From Megamerina dolium (Eukaryota; Arthropoda; Insecta; Diptera; Megamerinidae), in contig OY978526.1 in NCBI GenBank assembly GCA_963854835.1, forward strand, positions 67,742,765 to 67,806,764: a stretch of DNA of 64,000 bases, read 5' to 3'. The position numbers and the translations under genes were made by a program. The notes under the pieces were generated by a model. The model saw only the letters and a program-made list of their open reading frames with translations, was not told the DNA's origin and did not search any database. This document shows, piece by piece, positions 30,201-42,200 of the stretch (position 1 is its first letter; each line of letters starts with the position of its first letter).

Positions 30201-33200
30201 GGTAAGAATGCGTCGCAGGCTATTGAAAAAATTTGTGAAGTTTACGATGCTGTAATTAGAAAAACAGCAGCAAAGTAGTTTGCTCCTTTTCGATCTTATA
30301 ATTTTGATGTTAAAAATGCATCTCGCTCTGGTCGACCAATCACTGAAAAAGTCAATGAAATCAAGAGAAAAATTGAGCAAGACTGGCACATAAGCAGCGT
30401 GGACGTTGCTCGGGGACTAGGCAAACAGTTGTCAACCATTTGAAGAAAGCTAGATAATGAAAGAAGCTCGATGTTTGGGGCCACATAAATTAACAGTGAA
30501 AAATTTAATGAACCGAATTTCCATTTGCGATTCACTGCTAAAAGTGAAACCATTTCTAAAGCGAATCGGCGATGAAAAGTGGATCGCGTACGATAATAAT
30601 GTGCGAAAAAGAGCATAGACGAAGCGAGTTGATGCTACGCAAACGGTGGAAAAACCAGGATTGACACCAAGAAAGATAATGCTGTGTGACGGGTGGGATT
30701 GTAAGGGAATTCTTCATTATGAGCTTTTACAACCTGGTCAAACGATTGATTCTGACCTCTACTGTTACCGATTAACGAGTTTAAAGAAAGCAATTCAATT
30801 AAAACGGTCAAAATTGATCAACAGAAAAGGTGTTGTGTTCCGTCATGATAATGTTAGACCACATACATTTTTTATGTCCCGGCAGAAACTGAGAGAGCTT
30901 GGCTGGGAAGTTTTTATGTATACACCATATAGTCCGGACCTTGCACCTACAGATTATCATTTGTTTCGACCTCTGCAGAACTCTTTTAATGGTGTAAATT
31001 TAAATACCGTAGAGGTCTGCAAAACGCACTGGGATCAGTTTTTCACTCAGAAAACCCAGAAGTTCTACACAGATGGAATAATGGCTTTAAGCTCAAAAAT
31101 GGCAAAAGTTTATCGATCAAAACGGCACATATTTGGTTTAAGTTTTTATGTATACACCATATAGTCCGGACCTTGCACCTACAGATTATCATTTGTTTCG
31201 ACCTCTGCAGAACTCTTTTAATGGTGTAAATTTAAATACCGTAGAGGTCTGCAAAACGCACTGGGATCAGTTTTTCACTCAGAAAACCCAGAAGTTCTAC
31301 ACAGATGGAATAATGGCTTTAAGCTCAAAAATGGCAAAAGTTTATCGATCAAAACGGCACATATTTGGTTTAATAAAGCTCGTTTCAAATAAAAGAAAAA
31401 AGTTTTTCATTTTTGGTTAATTTATAATTTAAAATGGCATCCACATCCAAGATTGTAGCAATGTCTATTTTTTAAAGAACCCACCACTAAGCGTTGGATA
31501 TATAAGGTAGATATTTTAGGTGGACCTATAGTGGCAGAAGAATTAATGGAGGTCGGTTATAGAATTCAACGCTCTTAGGGTTATCCTTTGGCAATTATAG
31601 GGTTATTTTTTGATTTTAAGATGATATTACGTTTATATTGTAGCGGCAGCGATTTTAGCAATCAAACTTACGCAGTTGCATTTGTCTTTGAATACCCTGG
31701 GTGTGAATTTTATAAAAATGTCAATTTTGTAAAGTAGATTACCCAAGGGGTGAAGTAGAGGGTTAATATGTTACAAAAAAAGTTGAAGAGAAAAAATTAA
31801 TGGGGAATAGTCATACATTTGCATACCGCTTCAAAGGTGGTTTTAGATATTTTAATGAATGTTTAAAGATTTTTGTTATATATTGAGATAAGAGACGAAA
31901 TGCAATCCAGTCCAATTTATAGTGCTGGACAAGACCTTCTTGGTTTTTCGTATGACTGTGTTATTGAATCAATAGAACTAAATAGTCCTGCTGGGTATGC
32001 AGTTCATCAAATATACTAGTAGGTATTGGAACAAATGTACGCAGAAATCATCATTATCGCCCAAAGGAAGAATAATTTCAATCATAAAACATGTTCCGCT
32101 AAAATGAAACAGACCATTCAAGACCAACATTTTCTTCAATATCACAACTAATTTGTAGAATTGAAATAATTGTATGAGTAGGGCGGCTGCCACAGTTAGT
32201 AATAAGAGGTCAACAGCCAAAATGATGATTAACTTATGTATAAACCTCGTATATATGTATATATTTAGGTGTATGTATGTACGAGTATATGTGTTAGCAG
32301 ATAGATATCATATAATATTGCCATTTGTAGTCGAGTGCAAAGAGGAGTCAATTAAATGCTAAAAGGACGTGTTGAAAATTGAATTAAATTTTCCATAAGA
32401 ATGCATTAAAGCTGGCTCTATTTTAATGATGTTGTCGACTTTATGTGTACAATAATTGCCTACGAGTCAATAAAACTACAAGAATTTGTAGTTTTAATTG
32501 GATGTTAAAAAATGAGAAATTACTTCAAATTAATTATGGATACGAATAAATGCAAGGAATATATGTATTTAAATATTAAAGAATTAAATTTTATATTTTC
32601 ATCAATATTATAGTAGTAATAATACCTATAGTTATTCATGTTATGATTGAATTTTAACAAAATTTAGGTCAAGTACGTTTGGGCAGATATTGAAAATTTA
32701 GATTGAACTTTGTGTGTATTTGTGAATGTACTATATGCTGTATACATAGTTGTATAGGGATATAATTTAATTACTACCACAATATTTAGAGTAAACATTT
32801 TTAGATTTCAAGTACACACGTTCATACCTACATACACATTCGATCACTTACCATTGTTATAAATATGCCAAATTCAGGATTCATTTCAATTGTATCGCCA
32901 TCAGTGAAAATAAATGTTTTCTTTTTTTCCTTTTTTGCCGTTAAGACAACAGCAATTTGTTGTGCTGCTACCGATAAGACTGGAAGTTCAATGCGATTGA
33001 ACTCATCAAAACAACCCCAACTGCCAGATTGAGATAAGCCCTTATAAATACGACCTAAACCTCTACAAAATGTATGTAAACATGAAGTAATAATTACATA
33101 TATATGTAGTGTATGTATTTATACACAGTACTTACTAGTAAGCATTTAAATAAATTATGAAAAAAAAAATATTAAAAATACATTAGCATTGAATATACTC

Positions 33201-36200
33201 GCACCTGTAATCCATTTGATCGGAACAATTAAATACGACCACGTATTTTGCTAACGTTTTTCCCATATCTTTGACAGTTTCAGTTTTACCAGTACCAGCT
33301 GGCCCGCACGGTGCACCACCCATGCTCAATGTTAATGCTTGCGCCAAGGTAATGTAACAACTGTAGAGCGAATACATGACCGATAAGTAAGCATAAATAA
33401 ATTCTGTATTGTTTTAATGTACTACATAATTAGGTATGTACTGGTTGGTTGAAAAGTTCACGAGCCGGAAATGAAGGAACACTTTTTTTTGGTACGCAAT
33501 ATATTTATTTATTCAATATAATCTCTCTTAACTTTAAAAGGCTTTTCCCAATAATCCTCCAACAATTTGATTCCTTCCCTATAATGATTTTCCGGTATAA
33601 TGCAAAGTACCGATACACGGCTGTAATAGCTTGTTTATTCTTTCTGAAAATGTAGTAGTCGCTGGGAGCGGTGAATTCGGTGGCTGTTCAAGCAATTCGT
33701 TCTTTAATTAGCTGAATTTAGCTCTTGCCAAAAGTCTTTCGTGAGCAGGTGCGTAGTCTTGAGGAAAATGATTTTTTCTTCTGTAAACTGGGTCTTTTCT
33801 GACGAATTTTCTAATCCAGCTGATCCATAAGGTTGTAATAATATTCAAAGCTAATTGTTTTACCTTTTGCAAGATAATCAATCAGCAAAATTCATTTTGC
33901 ATTCCAAAAAAACTGCTATCTTTTTTGCTGATCGTGTGCTCTTCATCTACTTTGGAGCTGAACAGCCAGCTTCAGTTCACTGTAAAAGTTCTTGTATCAA
34001 TTTAGGATCATGGTGGTAGATCTTAGTCTCATCTATAGTTATAAAACGACACAAGAAATCGGTTTTATTCTCCAAATTACGCTGAGAAATTTGTTAATTT
34101 GTTAACGAATGCGGCAACAGTTTTGGTGTACTCGGTCATCTGAGATGCCTATGGTAGCAGCAACTTCACGCATATATTTATATTTTCTCAATAATTTCTG
34201 ATGTGATTGCAATTTTTGGACGCTCTTCGCCTTAAATCTTCAAAACTTGTACGACCACGTTTGAACTCACCAGCCCACTTTGCCACGGTGAATTTTGAGG
34301 GGAGGACTCTTATACACTTCTAACAATTGTTCATAAATTTCCTTCGCTTGTAAACCTTTCAAAACAAAGAATCTAAACACATCAACATCGAATGGCTTGT
34401 AAACAAAGAATGAATTGACAGAATGACTTGTAACTCTGCATGTGTTCTACACATGTACCAATTAAAAACGGAGCTGGAGAACTTTCCAACCAACCTGTAT
34501 GTATACGTAGAGTATAATACAAATCATGAGTTCCCACAAATTCTTTATGGAAGTGCAAATACTAATACGTATAAACTTCATTGTTATAAAAATGGAAAAA
34601 AAATTAGTTGAATGTACAAGAGAATTTCATTTTTTACAAAGTTCTCTGTAATAAAAAACCATCAAGGAAACAAAATTACTCCAAATGTCCTTTAAATCTT
34701 TCATGATCCTTTAAATAATTTTCCAAATTTATGTCGAGGTCAGTTGTAGACAATTTTAATGAATCCTCCAATGTTCAGAATGATAATAAGAGTTTTCTAA
34801 GTGCTTTCTAATACACAAATGATACGTTCGACAACAACAAAATCTCCTTCGAACATAACTGTCGCGTATGTGTACTAACAAAGGTTTTTTCAATGACCCA
34901 AAATCCATAGAATATGACTGCTCTCCAACGAGGACTTTATAATTTTTTATTTTTTGGACTCCAATTGACCAGGAAAAAGTACGATACTAGACGGATCAGG
35001 GTGGTCGTATTTTAATGGTTTTGGATTGCTGAATACGAATTCTTGATCGGATTTCCTCTACCAACCACAAGTTTCTTTCGAACCTCAACAAATAATTGTT
35101 TTCGGCTATATTTGCATGGTTTTTGAGGTTAGAAAGAAATTCGAAATCACGTATCTGGATTCATCTGCCTAAAATTTATTGAATATGACTACTCTAATCC
35201 CGCTGGCATCCGACGTCCTTTTTTACTATGAATGTCCGATGTCCTAGGGCAGTCGCATCCTATGGATCCATGTTTTAATTTACGATAATTTTTCCGTTAT
35301 TTCTGCAGATCTGTTTGAGATTAGAAAAAACCTGTGTTGATGATGGTAAAAATCCGTTACCAAATCCTGGTGTCTTGTACAACGCGACACTGTTGTCGAC
35401 TACGCTTACGAAGTAGTAAAGGACTTGATCTATCTTACTTTGGATTAAATTTGCAATTGACAAGTCGAGCGCTTTACAATATGGCGTGGAAGCATGGATA
35501 TTTGCCATCCGTTCTGATAAGATGTTGCTTAGAGTTTGCGAGAGAAAAGTCCAAAGTAAAATCATTGGAGCTGGTCTGGTTTGGTAATGTAGGGTGAAAA
35601 GAAGAACGCATTCCAGGCAAGAAAATGTTTTATTCGGAATCCCCGGAAGCATGCAAATGAAGTGGAATACCCTTCCGATCATAAATTGCATCTTTTTTAA
35701 GACTCATTGAAATTAAATTTCTAATGATTTTTAAATAAGATTATTGTAAAAGATATCCTGTGTTCGAACTCAATTAATGATACACTAAGCATACTATTAT
35801 TTGGGCTGTTAAATCGATTTAAATTGAACAAATATTAATATACCTAACATATAATTAAGCAAAAGTGTCTGTTTGATCAATAATCTACTTTAACACCTTG
35901 AACAATGGCTGCTGAGGTGTGTAATAAATTATCAAATTTCATTTAAAAATAGTACAAAGTTGTAGTATACAGCTGTTGCTCGTATTATAAATGTGAATCT
36001 AGATGAAATACAATTTAATGAGCCACTATTTCCCTTTCTTTTGACTTTTGTGAATAATGTAAAACTAATACAAGAGTATTTTTCGCAATATTCACTCAAA
36101 AATTGTAATGAAAATGAAAATGAAAGTAATAATTTCTAAAACCTATAAAAAACGACGAGTTCAAAAGATAAAATTTTGGCGTTTGAAATGTATGAGAAAT

Positions 36201-39200
36201 GTCTTGGAAATCTGTCAAATATGTATAGTTTTGTTAAAGAAGAAATTATGGTTGAAGAGTTCATTTTGGCATCCCTGAAAAAGCCGACTCATTCCCACTT
36301 GTCAATACAATATCCAGCATATTGAAGAATTTTCCACAAGTTGGCTTCTCTGGCAAGTGTAGGTATTGTATATGCACATTAAGGTCTTCATTTTACTATT
36401 ACAGTTTTTTTGTAGCTCTCTCAAACTAAAATTTTCGATTTGTGAAAAAACTATCCTATCCTACCCTTTATAGGGAGGGTGCCTCTATCCAGCTGGTTGA
36501 TGTCCTCGAAAAATACAGAGCTGACATCACCGCTCTCCAGGAAATGCGATGGACAGGACAGGCTGCTCCAAAAGAGCGTCCTGTGACATCTACTATAGTT
36601 GCCATGCTGAAAGGCACGAATTAGGATGTGGATTTTTGGTCAGCAAGAGACTAAGACATCTTGTCTCACAGTTCACGCCTGTGAACGAACGGCTGGCCAC
36701 AATCCGCATCAAGGCAAAATTTTTCAACATCAGCCTTATATGTGCCCACGTTCCGACGGATGAGAAGGATAATGTGACCAAGGAGAGCTTCTTTCAGCGC
36801 CTCGAAGAAGCTTATGACCGCTGCCCCCGCCACGATATCAAAATCGTGCTTGGCGACTTTAATGCCAGGGTGGGCAAGGAAGGTACCTTTGGTCCAACTG
36901 TCAGAAAATTCAGCCTCCACCAGAACACCTCCGATAACGGAATGAGGCTGATCGACTTCGCCGCAGCACGAAACATGGTAATTGGTGGTACCAGATTCCA
37001 GCATATCGACATCCACAAAGTGACATGGCTGTCTCCAGATCAACGTACAAGAAACCAAATTGATCATGTGTTGATTGACGGAAGGCATGCTTCCAGTGTG
37101 ATGGACGTGAAATCGATCCGTGGTGCCAACATCTACTCGGCTCACTACTTGTTGCAGCTAAGGTGCGCACACGCTTATGTGTCGCAAATAACAAGAGAAG
37201 TCTCACACAGAGAAAGCTCGACGTCAGTAAGCTGCGATCAGCAGAGACAGCAGATGCATTTTCCACTCGACTATCGGATCTGCTTATGCAGAACACTCCC
37301 CCACTTGATGATACATGCGCACGGTGGACACATATATCCCACTCCATGACTACTGCTGCCGAGGAGGTAATCGGTTACTATCGGCCTCTGAGGAATGAGT
37401 GGTATGATCAGGAGTGTCGCGACGCTACGCAGAGAAAGACGCCGCCTACAGAAAAACCCTACGAGCAGGCGCAACGCGAGCTGTTAAGGAGCGGTACAGA
37501 AAGAAAAGGAGTGCAGAGAGACGTCTTTTCAGGCGCAAGAAGAGGGAGTTGGAAAGACGCGAGTGTGAGGAGATAGAGATGTGTACCGACAAGAATGAGA
37601 CTCGAAAATTCTTCGAAAATATCAAGCGCCTGAGTGGAGGTTTGAATCCCGGAGCCTCTTCTTATCGTGATGGAAATGGGAATCTGGTTACAGATGTCCA
37701 GAGTGTACTGAGCCTATGGAGGGAACACTTCTCCACGTTACTGAATGGCGATGCTACGAACAATTCCGCCAGTGGAGGAGATTGCCCGATAACCCCAATT
37801 ACAGATGATGGTGTTGATGTTCCACCACCCGACTATGACGAGGTTGAAACGGCCATTTTAAGGCTGAAGAACAACAAAGCTGCAGGTGCTGATGGCCTGC
37901 CTGCCGAGTTGTTTAAGACTGGAGGCGATGAGCTGCTCATCCGCATGCACCAGCTCATAAGCAGAATATGGTCGGATGAAAGCATGCCTGATGATTGGAG
38001 GCTCAGTGTTCTCTGTCCTGTACATAAAAAAGGAGACCCCACAATTTGCGCCAACTACCGTGGAATAACTCTCCTGAGTATCGCATACAAGGTTCTATCG
38101 AGCGTACTGTGTGAAAGGTTGAAGCCTATGCTCAGCAACCTGATTGGACCGTATCAGTGTAAACCACTGCCTGGTAAATCCACCATCGACCAGATTTTCA
38201 CACTGCGCCAAATCCTGCAGAAGACCCAAAAAACAACAGATCGACACACACCACCTATTTGTTGATTATAAAGCCGTTTCGACAGTCTGGTAAGGGATTA
38301 CCTCTATGCAACAATGTCTGAGTTCGGTATTCCTGCAAAGCTCAATCGACTTTGTAGAATGACACTGCATAACTCCTGTTGTGCAGTGAAAATTGGGAAG
38401 GACCTCTCCACACCGTTTAATACCGAACGGGGTTTCAGACAAGGTGATTCGTTATCGTGCGACTTCTTCAATCTTATTATGGAGAAAAGAATACGAGCTG
38501 CTGATCTACGACATAATGGCACTATCTTCAACAAAAGTGTCATGCTGTTAGCGTATGCCGACGATATTGACATAATCGGCATGAACATGCGAGCAGTGCA
38601 GCATTCTCAGAGTTGGAAAGAGAGTCGCGTCGGATGGGTCTTACGGTGAACGAGGGCAAGACGAAGTACCTAGTGTCAACAAACAAAGAGTCCCGGCGTC
38701 TTGGACAGCACGTCACTGTTGACAACTACGCTTTTGTAGTAGTAAGGGACTTTGTCTATCTTGGAACCAGCATTAACAGCAGTAATGACGTCAGCTTGGA
38801 GATCATGCGTAGGATAACTCTTGCTAACAGGTGTTACTTTGGGCTGAGTAAGCAATTGAGAAGTCGAGCCCTCTCTCGAAGAACGAAAACTACACTCTAC
38901 AAGTCTCTCATCATGCCTGTCCTAACATATGGCGCTGAAGCCTGGACAATTTCCACCTCGGATGAGCGAATGCTTGGGGTTTTCGAGAGAAAAGTCCTAC
39001 GCAAGATCTTTGAACATATTTGCGTTGGTGGCGAGTACCGAATAAGGTACAACCATAAGCTGTACGAGCTGTATGCCGATATTGACATAGTAAAGCGCAT
39101 CAAAATCCAGCGGCTGCGCTGGCTAGATCATGTCGAGCGAATGGAAGAACACGCTCCAGCTAAGAAGGTGTTATATTCGGAACCCGCTGGAGGACGACGC

Positions 39201-42200
39201 AGAAGAGGAAGACCAAACCTCCGGTGGAAAGACCAAGTACTGGAGAACCTGACGGCGCTTGGAATTTCTAACTGGCGCCAGCTAGCGAAGAACAGAGATG
39301 GCTGGCGAAGCATGTTATTTTCGGCCTAAATCGATATTCGGTTGTTATGGCCACATAAGTAAGTAAGTAAGTAAGTAAGTATAACCATAATATCATGCCT
39401 CTAAAGGGGTGAAGTGTAAACCCAACCTCAATTGATAATTCCTAAGCAATATTTCCTCCGAATATCTTGAACTTACCACTATCACCACGCCAGGGGTTAC
39501 GGAGTGAAAAGGAATGATCATAGGTGATACCCTTGGTCCCCATAGGAACAACCAGGATGAGGTGGCAGTCCAGTTTATAAAAACATAAATTTTATTGGAG
39601 AACTCCCTGAGAGGTGGAGATATATTTTGGAATAAATGTTAAGGAGGGAAAATTAGTGATGGTCGGTTCTGAATTAAACTGCTATGCTATGTAAAAAAAC
39701 TAAATAAATATGTGACGCTTAAAGCCCCGAAGGGCTCATTGGCCGAGCTTCTCTTCCATTACTGTTGTGCGTGTTAAATTTTTCACTTTTCTGAGCTTTG
39801 CCACAGAGTTCTTTTAGACACTTTTCCATGGCAAATTGTTACTGCCGGAAGAATTGCCAATTGCTTGCAGACAGGTGAGTACCGTTCGAAAGAAAAATCT
39901 TTTCGATCTTAAATTTGTTATGCATCAGCAGGGGATTGAACCACGACCTACAGATTAGAAGGCCAACACACTAACCACTGAGCTACGGCATCCACTATGC
40001 TATGCTATGTACGCTTAGAAAAAGTGTTAGAGAGAAAAAATTAACCGAGGCCATACATTTTAGCGTTTAATGAGTTCCCTAGTGGTAGAAGCAACATTTA
40101 TAAAACCGTATATATTGTATAGGATCGCTATAAGGGTTGGAGATAAAGGATAAGTATAATCGGCAGGAATATTGAGGAGGAAAAATCCTTTGAGGGGTCA
40201 AATGTAAGAATCTGTCTTACATTTGACCCATCTAGGGACAAGATGTTAGCGATAGATCATAAGACAAAAATATGAAAAACTTGTTCGATCGAAAATGAGC
40301 TCTTAAATTTTCTCAATCGGAATGAAATTTTGTAACTTTTTATAAAATTTAATATTTTTAGAATACGCTTTCAAAATTTTGCTTCCATTTATTTGGCGGC
40401 CACCGTAATATATTTATATACAATACGTACTTATGTGTAGTAGTATAAATACGTAAGTAGGCACATAGAATATGCAACATTTGGCAAATGGCCACAATGA
40501 TAAATTTCACTTTTAAACCTATACATAAATTAATTGTATTTTGACACCGTCAACACCGGTAAATACCAAATGTTTGCATAAAATTTGCTAAATACCTTAA
40601 GGCATTGGCAGCTAGAACATGATGAGTAAATACTCGTGGTACTTATATGTATATAGTGATAAGCCTATTGGTAAGAAAAATACCTATACATATACAATAT
40701 ATTATAGTAGGTATAATTTATTCGTTACGTTAGTAGTATATCTGTATCCACATTTGCATGTTCTATATGTACATAGTGCTTTTATCATAAGGATAACTAC
40801 ACTTGAGCGCTTGCATAGTTACGTGGAATTTTTATTTGAGTTTAAAAGTATATATGTTCACAAATATACATATGACTTTCTTGACTTTAGTGAAATGTTT
40901 TGCCAACCATTAAATGATTTCCAAATAAGGTACTTCAACTCTAAGAGAACTCCAATTTAAAGTTTAGAGTAAAATCATCAATTATTTACTTATTGGTTAT
41001 TCATCGAAATAATATGAGCATAAGTAAAACTTTTCCTACAAATTTTACAAAATCTACGATAAAAAATATTATAAGATTTAGGCTAACAAGAAATAACTCA
41101 AAATAAAAATTATTGCGCCACAAATCTGAAAATATGTTTGCAGTATATATAAGATCATGCGGTTTATTGTCGAAAATTTTAATTTTATTGTGAAAAGTTG
41201 GTTCTACATTCAATGTTAAAAGTATTGTCCGTCGCTAGCCACTACTTTTTCCCATATTTCTGGCAGCATACGTTTTCCGCGTCCGAAGTAGTTGACATGT
41301 CTTGAGGCAATCTATGAACGACACAATTTTTGCCTTCTTCGTAAGAATGGAAACGCTGTTCTTCCAGGCCGTGTGTCATCGATCGAAACAAGTGGTAATC
41401 GGAAGAAGCAATGTCTGGGCTATACTGCGGGTGGGGTAGGACTTCCCATTTGAGCGTTTTTAAGTATGTTTTAACCGACAACATTTGGCAGAGCACTATC
41501 ATGTTGCAATATAACTTTGTCGTGTCTATCGGCGTATTATGGCCGTTTTTCTAACAATGCTCGGCTCAGACGCATCAGTTGTCGGAACAGGTCCCTTGTG
41601 ATTGTCTGACCTGATTTCAACAGCTCATAATACACCATACCCAGCTGGTCCCACCAAATACACATCATGATATTATGGCCATGAATCTTCGGATTGGCCG
41701 TCGATGATGAGGCATGGCCGAGGTATCCATACATTGCCCGACATTTTGAATTATCGTAATGGACCCACTTTTCATCGCCATCGCGTGAAAAACGGCGTTC
41801 GACGTCTCTTGACTTCAATTCATATCGCACCCAATTTCCTACCTCTCGGATTATTCTCATTGCGTTCAAATGACGAAAAATGGTTTTCTGAGTGACTCCC
41901 AACGTGTCAACGTTTTACGAGTTCATCTTGCGTTTGTCATGCAACTTCATCGAGCCTTGCCTTCAATTATTCATCCTCAAACTTTCGTGGCACTTCGGGT
42001 CGTTTTTCGTCTTCCAAATCAAAATTGCCACTCTTAAATCGTGCAAACCACTTCCGACACATTCGTTCAGCTAAAGCATAGACACCATAAACTTCCACAA
42101 AAATTACTTTCGGCAGCTTTTTTCTTCAAATTGAAGTAACGAAGTAAAACTTCCTGCAAAAACACATTATTCAGTACAAAAGTTGACATTTTCGAACCAC

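Larger units (their letters stand above)
29975..31420 (+). mobile_element. Mellifera-type DD34D mariner, degenerate
   Basis: Plus-strand fragments in several frames: [68 protein letters not shown] (D2) and [20 protein letters not shown] (D3), as in mellifera-subfamily mariners. The N-terminal half has multiple stops. The 5' end is tentatively the GGTGTTCGAAAAAATTCGG at 29976; no matching 3' inverted repeat was found. The C-terminal region is tandemly duplicated. Confidence 0.85.
18422..32851 (-). other. 14.4-kb dynein intron filled with transposons
   Basis: Separates AAA1 Walker B (32852-33062) from the MNPGYAGR exon (18035-18421). No exon is needed between them because the phases and the family sequence join exactly. 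Transposons inside are listed separately. 20000-21750 is AT-rich with a (CA)n run near 20746-20760 and shows nothing recognisable. Confidence 0.85.
36455..39382 (+). mobile_element. RTE-clade LINE, longest copy (copy c)
   Basis: About 2.9 kb covering AP-endonuclease and reverse transcriptase. Missing only the extreme 5' end: the first recognisable codons are [20 protein letters not shown]. It ends in a (TAAG)n tail at 39356-39380, the RTE-type 3' end. Several frameshifts (near 36560, 37160-37420, 38265, 38600) make it inactive. Antisense to the dynein gene. No clear target-site duplication found. Confidence 0.9.

Noticed and set aside
36666..37145. 159-codon minus-strand open frame
   Set aside because: Antisense shadow of the RTE endonuclease on the plus strand, whose motifs are clear.
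40619..40960. 113-codon plus-strand open frame as a gene
   Set aside because: AT-rich composition (Tyr/Ile/Lys/Val bias), no recognisable domain and no splice or repeat context supporting translation.
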